NCBI RefSeq assembly: GCF_001613405.1
Contig: NZ_BDCH01000036.1
Location: 62,001-126,000 of the forward strand
Direction: 5' to 3'
From: Nocardia crassostreae
Lineage (GTDB): Bacteria; Actinomycetota; Actinomycetes; Mycobacteriales; Mycobacteriaceae
Length of the DNA stretch: 64,000 bases
The translations under genes were made by a program, and so were the position numbers. The notes beneath the pieces are model-generated. The model searched no databases and was not told the origin of the DNA. It saw only the letters and a list, made by a program, of their open reading frames with translations. Below are positions 8,508 to 16,990 of the stretch, piece after piece (the first letter of the stretch is position 1; the number at the start of each line of letters is the position of its first letter).

Positions 8508-9158
8508 TCAGGGTCGCGGGGTGCGCTGGCGCGCCCATTCGAGGCTGTCGGTGAGGTTCTCGGCCGCCTGCCGAGCGGCCTCCGCGGGGTCGCGCCGTCG
8601 CAATGCGGTCAGGAGATCCTCGTGGCCTTGGGGCGCGCCGCCGTCGTAATGCGGTTCGTCCCAGAACTTCTCGATGGCCTCGCGCAGTGGTTCGGCGAAA
8701 TTGCGGTACAGCTCGGCGAGGACGGGATTGTGGGCGGCGACGACCCGGGTGTGGAACTCCCAGTCGGCCTCGATCCATTCGTCGCGATTGCGCTCGCGCC
8801 AGGCGATGGCGCGGCGGCGCAGCGACTCGTCGAGCGATGCGAGATCCTGCTCGGTCGCCCGCTGGGCCGCCATCCGGGCGGCTTGCAGGTCGAGGGCCTC
8901 GCGGACCTCGATCAAGTGCTCGAATGCCTTGTCCGAGTATATCTTCCGCAATGCTCCCGATAATTCGCCGGTGGCCCGGACATAGGTGCCGTCACCCTGA
9001 CGGACTTCCAGCAGACCGGCGTGGGCGAGTCCGCGGATGGCCTCGCGCAGGGTGCCGCGGGCCACCTGGAGCTGACCCATGAGGTCCTTCTCGGGCGGGA
9101 TGCGGCTGCCGACGGGCCAGACACCGGAGACGATCTGCTCGCGGAGACGCTCGATCAC
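8508..9158 (-). CDS. GntR-family regulator, FadR subfamily
   Basis: A 216-residue repressor. The N-terminal winged helix (about 1-65) carries IPPEKDLMGQLQVARGTLRE and LEVRQGDGTYV. The C-terminal all-helical FCD domain (about 75-205) has Asp and His residues (EADWEFHTRVV; GHEDLL) that in this class bind a metal and small organic acids. The GTG start at 9158 is only 2 bp from the ATG of the divergent MFS gene, so either gene may be leaderless or start further in. The arrangement suggests it controls the transporter. The effector is unknown. Confidence 0.87.
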   Translation of the reverse strand: MIERLREQIVSGVWPVGSRIPPEKDLMGQLQVARGTLREAIRGLAHAGLLEVRQGDGTYVRATGELSGALRKIYSDKAFEHLIEVREALDLQAARMAAQRATEQDLASLDESLRRRAIAWRERNRDEWIEADWEFHTRVVAAHNPVLAELYRNFAEPLREAIEKFWDEPHYDGGAPQGHEDLLTALRRRDPAEAARQAAENLTDSLEWARQRTPRP

Positions 9159-9160
9159 CG

Positions 9161-10408
9161 ATGTCGACAGCAGTGGGCGATGCAGCGGTGATTGCGACGA
9201 CCTCGACCCCGGTGACTCCGCGACGTGGCGCCGTCTGGCTTCCGGTCGCCGGGGTGGTGCTCATCGCCCTCAACCTGCGCGCCGGTGTCACCAGCACCGC
9301 GGCATTGACGGCCGCCCTGGAATCCGCGCTCGGACTCGGTGCGACGACCGTGGCGCTGCTACCCGCCCTGCCGACCCTGTGCTTCGCCCTGGCCGGTCCC
9401 GCCGCCCTCCCGCTGAGCCGGAGATACGGCGTCGAAGGCGCCATGTCCATGGCGCTGGTGGCATTGACGGCCGGACTGATACTGCGCACCACACCGGCGA
9501 CGTGGGCATTGCTGGCGGGCACGGCGCTCGGGATGTCGGGGCTGGCGATCGCGGCCGTGATCCTGCCGTCGGTGGTCCGGACCCACTTCCCGGGCCGGGT
9601 GCATTTCATGACCGGCCTGTACACCACGACCATGGCGGCGAGCGCGACGATCGGGGCCGCCGTCGCGGTACCGCTCGCGCGGGAATTCGGCTCCGCCACA
9701 ATTGGTTTGGGCCTGTGGGCACTGCCCGCCGCGGTCGCCCTGGCGGTCTGGTTGTGCGTGCCGCGCACGAGTGGCGGCGCGGACGACGCACCCCGGGAGC
9801 GAGTTTCCCTGCTGGACATGGCGCGAACTCGGCTCGGCGCGCTGGTGACCGCGTACTTCGCACTACAGGCGTTGAATTGCTATGCCCTCATAGGCATTCT
9901 GCCCAGAGTCCTGTCGGATGCGGGGATGTCCGAGGCCGGGGCGGGAGGCGTGCTCGCGGTCAGCCAATTCATCGGCATTCCAGCCACTTTCGCACTGCTC
10001 GCGATAACCCGTCGCCCGGAGCGGCTGCGCGCCGCCTTCATCGCCGTATCGCTGTCCATGCTCGCCGGATTCGGCGGGCTGATCCTCGCGCCGATCACGC
10101 TGCCCACCCTGTGGGCAGCGCTGGCAGGCTTCGGATTCTGTTCGTTCCCATTGGTTCTCGCGGTGATCGGCAGCAGCGGCAGCGGTCCCGCCGAGAACGC
10201 CGCACTGTCGGCGCTCGCCCAATCCCTGGGCTATCTGGTCGCGGCGCTCGGGCCGTTCACCGTCGGTGTCCTGCACGCCGCGACCGGCGGCTGGACGACG
10301 CCGATGATCGCTCTCACGATCACCGCCGCAGCCCAGCTCGTGGCCGGAATCGCACTCACCAGCGGGAAACCGGCGCCGATCAGGACAGTTTCAGGCTGCG
10401 CCCGATGA
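9161..10408 (+). CDS. MFS transporter, CynX/NimT type
   Basis: A 415-residue, 12-helix major facilitator protein. LNLRAGVTSTAALTAALES in helix 1 and LPTLCFALAGPAALPLSRRY are typical of the CynX/NimT (cyanate / 2-nitroimidazole) branch. Substrates of most members are unproven. It is divergent from a FadR-type regulator that probably controls it. Its 3' end overlaps the convergent acyl-CoA dehydrogenase gene by 29 bp. In-frame GTG codons at 9173, 9188 and 9212 are alternative starts that would leave room for a promoter. Confidence 0.85.
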   Translation: MSTAVGDAAVIATTSTPVTPRRGAVWLPVAGVVLIALNLRAGVTSTAALTAALESALGLGATTVALLPALPTLCFALAGPAALPLSRRYGVEGAMSMALVALTAGLILRTTPATWALLAGTALGMSGLAIAAVILPSVVRTHFPGRVHFMTGLYTTTMAASATIGAAVAVPLAREFGSATIGLGLWALPAAVALAVWLCVPRTSGGADDAPRERVSLLDMARTRLGALVTAYFALQALNCYALIGILPRVLSDAGMSEAGAGGVLAVSQFIGIPATFALLAITRRPERLRAAFIAVSLSMLAGFGGLILAPITLPTLWAALAGFGFCSFPLVLAVIGSSGSGPAENAALSALAQSLGYLVAALGPFTVGVLHAATGGWTTPMIALTITAAAQLVAGIALTSGKPAPIRTVSGCAR

Positions 10409-11516
10409 TTTCCTTCATGATCTCGGTGGTGCCGCCGTAGATGGTTTGGACGCGGGCGTCCATGTAGGCCTTGGCGATCGGGTATTCGCGCATGTAGCCG
10501 TAGCCGCCGTGGAGTTGCAGGCACTTGGTGATGAGGTCGAGCTGTTCCTCGGTGCTCCACATCTTGGCCATGGCGGCCTCTTCGGCGGTGAGCTTCTCCT
10601 GGTTGAGGAGTTCGATGCAGCGGTCGGTGAAGACGCGGACGGCGGTGGTCTTGGTGGCCAGCTCGGCGAGCACGAAACGCGTGTTCTGCTGGGCGCCGAT
10701 CGGTTTGCCGAAGGCCTTGCGGTCGCGCACGTACTGGATGGTGGTCTCCAGGCAGCCCTCCATGGCGGCGGCGGCCATGACGGCGATGGACAGGCGCTCC
10801 TGCGGCAGGTTCTGCATGAGGTGGATGAAGCCCTGACCCTCGGTGCCGAGCAGGTTCTTGCCGGGGACGCGCACGTCGGTGAAGGAGAGCTCGGCGGTGT
10901 CCTGCGCCTTGAGGCCGATCTTGTCCAGATTGCGGCCGCGTTCGAAACCGGGCATACCGCGTTCGACGACGAGCAGGGAGAAGCCCATCGCGCCCTTCTC
11001 CGGATCGGTCTGGGCGACCACGATGACGATATCGGCGTTCACGCCATTGGTGATGAAGGTCTTGGCGCCGTTGAGAATCCAGTCGTCGCCGTCCTTGACC
11101 GCGCGGGTCTTGATGCCCTGCAGGTCCGAGCCGGTGCCGGGTTCGGTCATGGCGATGGCGGTAATGATCTCACCGGAACAGAAGCCGGGCAGCCAGCGCG
11201 CCTTCTGCTCCTCGTTCGCCAGCTCCAGCAGATACGCCGCGATGACATCGTTGTGCAGGCCGAAACCCAGGCCGGAGTACAGGACCTCCTCTGTGACCAC
11301 GGCGTTGTAGCGGAAGTCCTTCACCCAGCCGCCGCCGAACTCCTCTGGCACGGCCATGCCGAGGAAGCCCTGCTTACCGGCCTCCAGCCAGACCGCGCGG
11401 TCGACGATGCCCTACTTCTCCCACTCCTCGTGTTGGGGCGCCACATGCTGATCGAGAAACTTTCGGAACGACTCCCGGAAAAGATCGTGTTCGGGTTCGA
11501 AAAGAGTGCGCTCCAC
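10380..11516 (-). pseudogene. Acyl-CoA dehydrogenase with an in-frame TAG at codon 35
   Basis: The frame from GTG 11516 (AGGAGG a few bases upstream) gives VERTLFEPEHDLFRESF and then EEWEK, a TAG at 11412-11414, and GIVDRAVWLEAGKQGFLGMA in the same frame. The rest is a normal acyl-CoA dehydrogenase: FAD motifs ITAIAMTEPGTGSDLQGI and WILNGAKTFITNG, the tail LQLHGGYGYMREYPI and the final arginine-rich YGGTTEIMKEIIGRSL with its likely catalytic Glu. Restored length is 378 residues, as usual for the family. Translation could restart only at ATG 11357, losing the first helical domain. Either a nonsense mutation or a base-call error. Family enzymes alpha,beta-dehydrogenate acyl-CoAs. It overlaps the convergent MFS gene by 29 bp. 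Confidence 0.85.
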
Positions 11517-11820
11517 GCCAACCTCCTGAAGTGACCACATCGGCACATCGCCTATGCCCCATACCGTACACGGAACCCGAATGGTCGTTCACTTCGAATC
11601 TCCGGGAACCGGCTTGAACTGGGTATATTTTTGGTTCACCCAAGGGTTACGTGCACTGAGCCCGAGTAAACCTACTCGATAGTCGGGATGCATGAGCCGG
11701 GTCGCGGCAGCTCGGGGACGGATCAGGGTGCGATTCAGGGGCGGCGTACCCCCACGGGCGCATCGGCGATCATCACGCAGCGCGATCACGAATCGCTCCC
11801 GAACCCGTAGCGTCACGAAT
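11517..11820. promoter_or_regulatory. Divergent intergenic region, acyl-CoA dehydrogenase / M13 peptidase
   Basis: About 300 bp holding both promoters of the divergent genes. I see no RNA gene and no strong palindrome. Specific promoter boxes could not be assigned with confidence. Confidence 0.4.
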
Positions 11821-13899
11821 ATGACTGGGAGCGAACGCAATACGGGAAGCAACCACACTGCCCCGGGCCGGTTCGACCGGCGACGGTTCCTGGCCGGGGC
11901 CGCCGCGGTCCCGCTGCTGGTCGCGATCGCCTCGTGCACGACGGAGAAATCACCCCGCCCGGCCGTCGGCCCCGATCTGACCGGCATGGATCCGGCGATC
12001 CGCCCCCAGGACGATCTGTACCGCAATGTCAACGGCACGTGGTTGCGCGACTTCCGGCTCCCCGCCGACAAACCGTCCTACGGGGCCTTCGAGGAACTCG
12101 TCGACCGCACCGAGGAGCGGCTGAAGACCGTCCTCGAATCCCTGTCCGGCGCCGCCTCCGGCACCGACGAGCAGCGCCTGCACGATATCTACGAGGGTTT
12201 CCTGGACACCGCCGCCCGCGATCGGGCGGGTATCGCGCCGCTGGCGGACCTCCTGGGTGAAATCGAGCGCGCTGAGTCCCGAACCGATCTCGCGCGCCTC
12301 ACCGGCAAGCTCACCGCGCTCGGGGTGTCCACGCTCTTCCAGGTGTGGATCTGGCCCGATCGCATGGCTTCGACCCGGCATCGGCCCTATCTGATGCAGT
12401 CCGGGCTGGGTCTGCCGGACGAGGCGTACTACCGCGAGCCGCAGTACGCCGAGCAGCGCGACGCCTACCGCGGCTACCTGGAGCGCATTGCCCAGGCGGC
12501 CGGGATACCCGCCGTGGGCGACGTCGCCGCCCGCACTCTCGAGCTCGAGACCCGGATCGCCGCCGGACATGTGGATCTGCCGCGGCTGATCGAATCGCTC
12601 TCGTCGTACCACCCGTACGAGTGGCGGCAGCTGACCGAGCTGGCGCCCGGATTCGATTGGGACGCCTGGCTTTCCGGACTGACCGAGCGCCCCGGGGACT
12701 TCGGCGCCGTGCTCGTGGATCAGCCCGGATACGCCACCGCGGTCGCACGCGTGTGGGCCGACACCGATCTCGCCGCGTGGCGAGACTATCTGCGGCTGCG
12801 GCTCATCGCGCGCTATGCGCCCGCACTGGCGACACCGTTCGCCGACGCCCACTTCGACTGCTTCGACACAGCGCTCCAAGGCACCCGGCAGCAGCCGGAA
12901 CGCTGGCGCGGGGCGGTCCCGATCGTGCGGGAACGACTCGGCGACGCACTCGGCCGCCAGTACGTCGACAAGCGCTTCCCCGCCGCCACCAAGAAACTCG
13001 TCGAGGAACTGGTGCGCGATCTGCTCGCCGCCTACCGGACCGCGTTGTCGGAAACGCCGTGGATGTCCGAAGCCACCCGCCGCGCCGCGGTCGCCAAGGT
13101 GGACCGGGTGGTCACGGTGGTCGGCCATCCGGAGCGCTGGCGCGACTACTCCGGCCTGACCGTGCCGCGCGGCTCGCTCATCGCCGCCCTACGCGCCGTC
13201 GACAGTCACGAATTCCGCTGGGAACTGGGCAAACTCACTCGACCCACCGACCGCGCCGAATGGTCGATGCTGGCGCCCTCGGACGTGAACGCCAGCTACA
13301 GCTGGGAACTCAACCGCATCCTGCTGCCCGCGGGCATCCTCCAGCCGCCGTTCTTCGACCCCGAAGCCGAACCGGCGGTCAACTACGGCGGCATCGGCAT
13401 GGTGATCGCCCACGAAATGGGCCACGGCTTCGACAGCGGCGGCTCGAAATACGATGCCGACGGCACGCTGCGCGACTGGTGGACGCCCGAGGACAAGGCC
13501 GCCTTCGACGCCAAGACCGCGCTCGTCGTCGACCAGTACGATCCGCTCGTCCCCGCCGGGCTGACGCCCGAACAGCATGTCGACGGCCAGCTCACCGTCA
13601 CCGAGAACCTCGCCGACCTGCGCGGTCTCACCACCGCGCTGGCGGCGTTCCGGCTGGCCGAACAGCGCCGCGGCGTCGCCGACCCCGACTACCGCCCGCT
13701 CTTCCTCGCCTACGCCCGCATGTGGCGGCACGCCGCGACCACAGAGTACGCCGCGAGCCTGGTGGCGCTGGACTCCCACTCTCCGGCCGAATTCCGCGTC
13801 AACCAGGTAGCCCGCAATATGCCCGAGTTCCACACCGCCTTCGGCGTTCTGCCCGCCGATCGCATGTACTTGGCCCCGGATCTGCGGGTCACCATGTGA
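11821..13899 (+). CDS. M13-family zinc metallopeptidase, Tat lipoprotein
   Basis: A 692-residue neprilysin-like peptidase. The N-terminus has a twin-arginine motif (FDRRRFLAGAA, about residues 18-28) leading to the lipobox IASC, so it is probably exported folded and lipid-anchored. The M13 start signature PQDDLYRNVNGTWL follows. The zinc site is HEMGHGFD with the third ligand in ENLADLRG, and NASYSWELNRILLPAGILQ is the substrate-binding NAY-like segment. M13 enzymes such as Zmp1 of M. tuberculosis cleave small peptides outside the membrane. The start at 11821 puts the Tat signal near the N-terminus; the upstream extension lacks codon bias. Confidence 0.92.
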   Translation: MTGSERNTGSNHTAPGRFDRRRFLAGAAAVPLLVAIASCTTEKSPRPAVGPDLTGMDPAIRPQDDLYRNVNGTWLRDFRLPADKPSYGAFEELVDRTEERLKTVLESLSGAASGTDEQRLHDIYEGFLDTAARDRAGIAPLADLLGEIERAESRTDLARLTGKLTALGVSTLFQVWIWPDRMASTRHRPYLMQSGLGLPDEAYYREPQYAEQRDAYRGYLERIAQAAGIPAVGDVAARTLELETRIAAGHVDLPRLIESLSSYHPYEWRQLTELAPGFDWDAWLSGLTERPGDFGAVLVDQPGYATAVARVWADTDLAAWRDYLRLRLIARYAPALATPFADAHFDCFDTALQGTRQQPERWRGAVPIVRERLGDALGRQYVDKRFPAATKKLVEELVRDLLAAYRTALSETPWMSEATRRAAVAKVDRVVTVVGHPERWRDYSGLTVPRGSLIAALRAVDSHEFRWELGKLTRPTDRAEWSMLAPSDVNASYSWELNRILLPAGILQPPFFDPEAEPAVNYGGIGMVIAHEMGHGFDSGGSKYDADGTLRDWWTPEDKAAFDAKTALVVDQYDPLVPAGLTPEQHVDGQLTVTENLADLRGLTTALAAFRLAEQRRGVADPDYRPLFLAYARMWRHAATTEYAASLVALDSHSPAEFRVNQVARNMPEFHTAFGVLPADRMYLAPDLRVTM

Positions 13900-13913
13900 T
13901 CGGGCGGCCGGTG

Positions 13914-14792
13914 CTACAGGCCCACCGCGGACAGGGTGCGGCCGAGCAGACTGCGCCCGCGGTCCTTGTCACGTTCGGCGAGCAGGAAGTCGAGTTCGCC
14001 CTCGAGGGCCTTGCGGACCACGGTCTGCAGTTCGAGCGCCGCCTCTTCCGGATCGTCGGCATCGCGCCACGGGCTGGTGTCGATCGGCGTGCCGAGCGAG
14101 TAGTAGAAGCGTTCCGGCTTGGGCAGCAGGGTGGGGCCGACGCCGCGAATGAGCGGGGGCGTCAGGCTGGCGCGCAGGCCCAGGCCCACGACGAGCTTGC
14201 GCAGCGGGCGCATGACCGGATCGTCGCCGTCGAAGACGATGTCGTAGATATCGTCGCCGCCGATCATGGCCATGGGCACGATGGGCGCGCCGGTTTCGAT
14301 GGCCATGCGGGCGAAACCGGTGCGGCCCTCCCACAGCAGCTTGTACTTCTGTCCCTTGCCGCGCATGGCTTCCCGGCCCCCGCCCGGGAAGACCGCCACG
14401 GCCTCGCCCTGTTCGAGCAGGGTCGTGCAGTTGTGCCGGTTGCCGCGCACGATCCCCAGGCGGTGCAGCCCGTCCCGCAGCACCGGCACATCGATGAGCA
14501 CGTTCTCGGCCAGCCCCCGCACCAGCCGGTCGCGCTTGACGAGCACCTCGTGCGCCAGCAGCGGCGCATCCGTCCCGCCCGCGAGGGTGTGATTGCCGAC
14601 CAGCAGCACCGGACCGTCGGCCGGAATGTTCTCCAGCCCGTGGAAGCGCGGACTGAACCAGGCGCGCGAGGGCGCGGTCAGCACATCGATGACACGCCGA
14701 TCGGTATCGGTCAATTCGACATGCAGCGGCGCACCATCGGTGAGGCCGCGCGGAGTCCCCTTGTCGGACGGCTGATTGTCGGTTCGAGTCAA
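13914..14792 (-). CDS. Lysophospholipid/diacylglycerol acyltransferase-like protein (PlsC superfamily)
   Basis: A 292-residue acyltransferase. The PlsC block I is VLLVGNHTLAGGTDAPLLAH, with the His and Asp of the active site spaced as in MGAT-like members. Block III is VAVFPGGGREAMRGKGQKYK and block IV is TGAPIVPMAMIGGDD. This pattern fits the mono/diacylglycerol acyltransferase-like LPLAT subgroup rather than housekeeping PlsC. It likely esterifies a lipid acceptor at the membrane. The start is TTG at 14792, chosen because GGAGGG lies 4-5 bases upstream. It is convergent with the M13 gene and read in the same direction as the hydrolase gene upstream. Confidence 0.82.
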   Translation of the reverse strand: MTRTDNQPSDKGTPRGLTDGAPLHVELTDTDRRVIDVLTAPSRAWFSPRFHGLENIPADGPVLLVGNHTLAGGTDAPLLAHEVLVKRDRLVRGLAENVLIDVPVLRDGLHRLGIVRGNRHNCTTLLEQGEAVAVFPGGGREAMRGKGQKYKLLWEGRTGFARMAIETGAPIVPMAMIGGDDIYDIVFDGDDPVMRPLRKLVVGLGLRASLTPPLIRGVGPTLLPKPERFYYSLGTPIDTSPWRDADDPEEAALELQTVVRKALEGELDFLLAERDKDRGRSLLGRTLSAVGL

Positions 14793-14869
14793 GACACCCT
14801 CCCTGCACTGAATTCGATAACGGCATCGTAACGAAATTCAGTGCGGGGCACCGACTGTGGGTCCGCACC

Positions 14870-16627
14870 CTATTTGTGGGCGATCTCCCAGTCGTAATCC
14901 TCGTTCAGGGCCTGGCGAATCCGGTCCTCCAGATCGGGATTCCACTCCGCGGGCGGGGCCACGGCTTCCCACCCGTCCAGAACGAGGGTGCCGTAGCGGT
15001 GGCCATGGCCGGAGGGGACCTTCTGCGCATGCGCCAGATCCGCGCTCACCTGCCAGAAGGTGACGATCGGCCACCAGCGCATGGACTTCGACACGTCCGG
15101 GCCCCGGGGTTCGGCCAGCCAGTCCGGGCGCTCGAACAGCAGATCGGGGGACCACCAGACAATGGGGTCCGAGGCGTGCTGGAGATAGACGATGCGCGGT
15201 TTCAGCCAGGTGCTGGGAGGACGGTTCAAATCGGCGGCGTCGGCGGCGAATCGGACGATGAGGCCGTCGGCTTAGATGGGAAGAATCTCCGGAGTGCCTG
15301 GATCGCGGCGTTGTTCGAGCGAACTCCAGATGCGGTTGGAATTCGGCGGGCCCACCCACATGATGCCGTCGACCAATGACCGAATGTCGTCGAGACCGGT
15401 GAAAGCGGCTTCCGAGCCTTGGGATCCGAGGCTTTCGCCGTAGACGAGCAGCTTGGGCCGCGACTCCGGCGGCAATTGCGCCCAGCGCGTGTGCACGGCA
15501 TGCACCAGCAGGCGGCCTGCCTCGGACGCCTTGTTCTTGTCCGACAAGAACGACAGCACGCTGGGCAGGTACGAATACTGTGTGGCGGCGATGGCGGTAT
15601 TTCCGCCGTACATGAATTCGATGGCCTCGGCGGTAGTGGAATCCACCCACCCGGTGCCGGTGGTCGTGACGACGACCAGAATTTCTCGTTCGAAAGCCTT
15701 TGTGCGGTCCAATTCGCGCACGACGAGATTCGCGATGTCCTCGGGGGTGGGCGCCGATTGCAGACCGGCGTAGACGCGGATCGGATCCAGTGCGGGCTTT
15801 CCGGTCACCGCCGCGATGCGTTCCTTGGTCGGCACGTAGGACACGAACCAGCGGCCCTCCGAACCGAGGGTGTCCCACGGTGCGAGCGATTCCGGGCTCC
15901 CCGACCGTTCGGGCAGTTGCGGTTGCGCCGCATTCGCCGAGGTGTGGCCATTGCGCAGGCTGAACGCCGAATTGGCCGCATCGAAGAAGACTTTCACCAG
16001 CACGCCCTGGAACAGCAGCACGGCGGCCACGACCACCAGCGCCACACCGGCGGGCACCGCCACCACCCGCGGCAGCCGCCACCGGATGTTGAGAATCCGG
16101 ATGGCGCTCCGCAAAGCCCAGCGCACCAGGCGAAAGAGCCCGACCACGAACGCGACCGTCGCCGCCGCGACCAATTCGGTCCGCAGATAGCCGGAGGTGG
16201 TGGTCGGATCCATGCCCATGAGCACTTCGAGGTCCCGCTGCCAGCGCGCCGAGCGAGCGAGAATGATCGCCGCGCCCACAATGCAGCCGAGCACGATCAC
16301 GGCCTTGACGGCATCGCGAACACCCTGGGGCTGATTCTCCAGAGCCGCGATCCGCGCCGGCGTCTCGGGCAGCCGCGGGCGGATCCAGCGCCGGAATATC
16401 CACTCCAGCACGCACCCCACGCCGTAACCGATGGCCGCCGTGACACCGCTGACGAGACCTTGAAATATCCAGCTGCGCGGCACCAGCGACGGCGACACCG
16501 ACCACGCGAAGAAGATCGCGGCCACCAGGAGCCCGACATAGTTGGGGCGAACTGCTCGTTCGGCAGCGCGCAGAACCGCCAGTAGGCGGGACGACAACGC
16601 ATTCGGTGACCGCGCCGGTTCAGCCAT
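14870..16627 (-). pseudogene. Membrane-anchored alpha/beta-hydrolase (Abhydrolase_9), interrupted by TAA
   Basis: The first part (from ATG 16627) has four or five N-terminal membrane helices (VGLLVAAIFFAWSVSPSLVP; later VALVVVAAVLLFQGVLVKVF) followed by an extracellular hydrolase domain with YGESLGSQGSEAAF as the nucleophile elbow and IMWVGPPNSNRIWSSL. It ends at a TAA at 15272-15274 after TPEILPI. The same frame continues without a shift as ADGLIVRFAADAADLNRPPS and IVYLQHASDPIVWWSPDLLF, which supplies the expected catalytic Asp/His region, to 14870. The whole would be about 585 residues, matching the PF15420/PF10081 family. A Tyr codon (TAC/TAT) changed to TAA is the simplest explanation. 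Real decay and sequencing error cannot be separated here. Confidence 0.82.
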
Positions 16628-16758
16628 TAGGCGAGTGTCACCCGGCGCAGACCACTGATCAGCGAGTGACACACCACTACCTGTGGATCATTCAGTCCGC
16701 TCGCCGAAGGCGAACCGTCAACAACCAGGCGACAAGCCAGTCGATGCATCCACCGTCA

Positions 16759-16872
16759 GGGTTTGGGCCGTCTCGATTTTGGACTGAGTGGAGCGTGCGT
16801 CGGAGCGGGGGAGCGAAGCGGAGGAGCTCCGGCGTGCGCGGAGGGAGGGAAAAATCGAGACGGCCCAAACCC
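16759..16872. repeat. 22-bp perfect inverted repeat around a 70-bp spacer
   Basis: Arms 16759-16780 and 16851-16872 are exact reverse complements (left arm begins GGTTTGGGCCGTCTCGATTT). The spacer is purine-rich and carries ggagcgaagcggag, which recurs just outside the right arm near 16877. The structure looks like a small intergenic repeat element or a long cruciform and does not resemble a normal terminator. No transposase is nearby. Confidence 0.7.
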
Positions 16873-16925
16873 CGCCCGGAGCGAAGCGGAGGGCAAATTA
16901 AACACAGCCAAGACCTTTTTCAAGC

Positions 16926-16965
16926 AGAAGGCCCCGGGCAACATCCTGTCTGCCCAGGGCCTTCT
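16926..16965 (-). terminator. Terminator downstream of hflX
   Basis: 15-bp stem with one mismatch (arms 16926-16940 and 16951-16965, AGAAGGCCC... paired with ...GGGCCTTCT), 25 bases past the hflX stop. No U-tract follows on the minus strand. Confidence 0.65.
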
Positions 16966-16990
16966 CCACAGTGAACTAAATCCTGCCCTA

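Larger units (their letters stand above)
16628..16990. other. Intergenic region between the hydrolase gene and hflX
   Basis: About 360 bp without a gene. It holds a 22-bp inverted-repeat pair (16759-16872), purine-rich ggagcgaagcggag repeats near 16809 and 16877, and the hflX terminator at 16926-16965. Confidence 0.6.
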
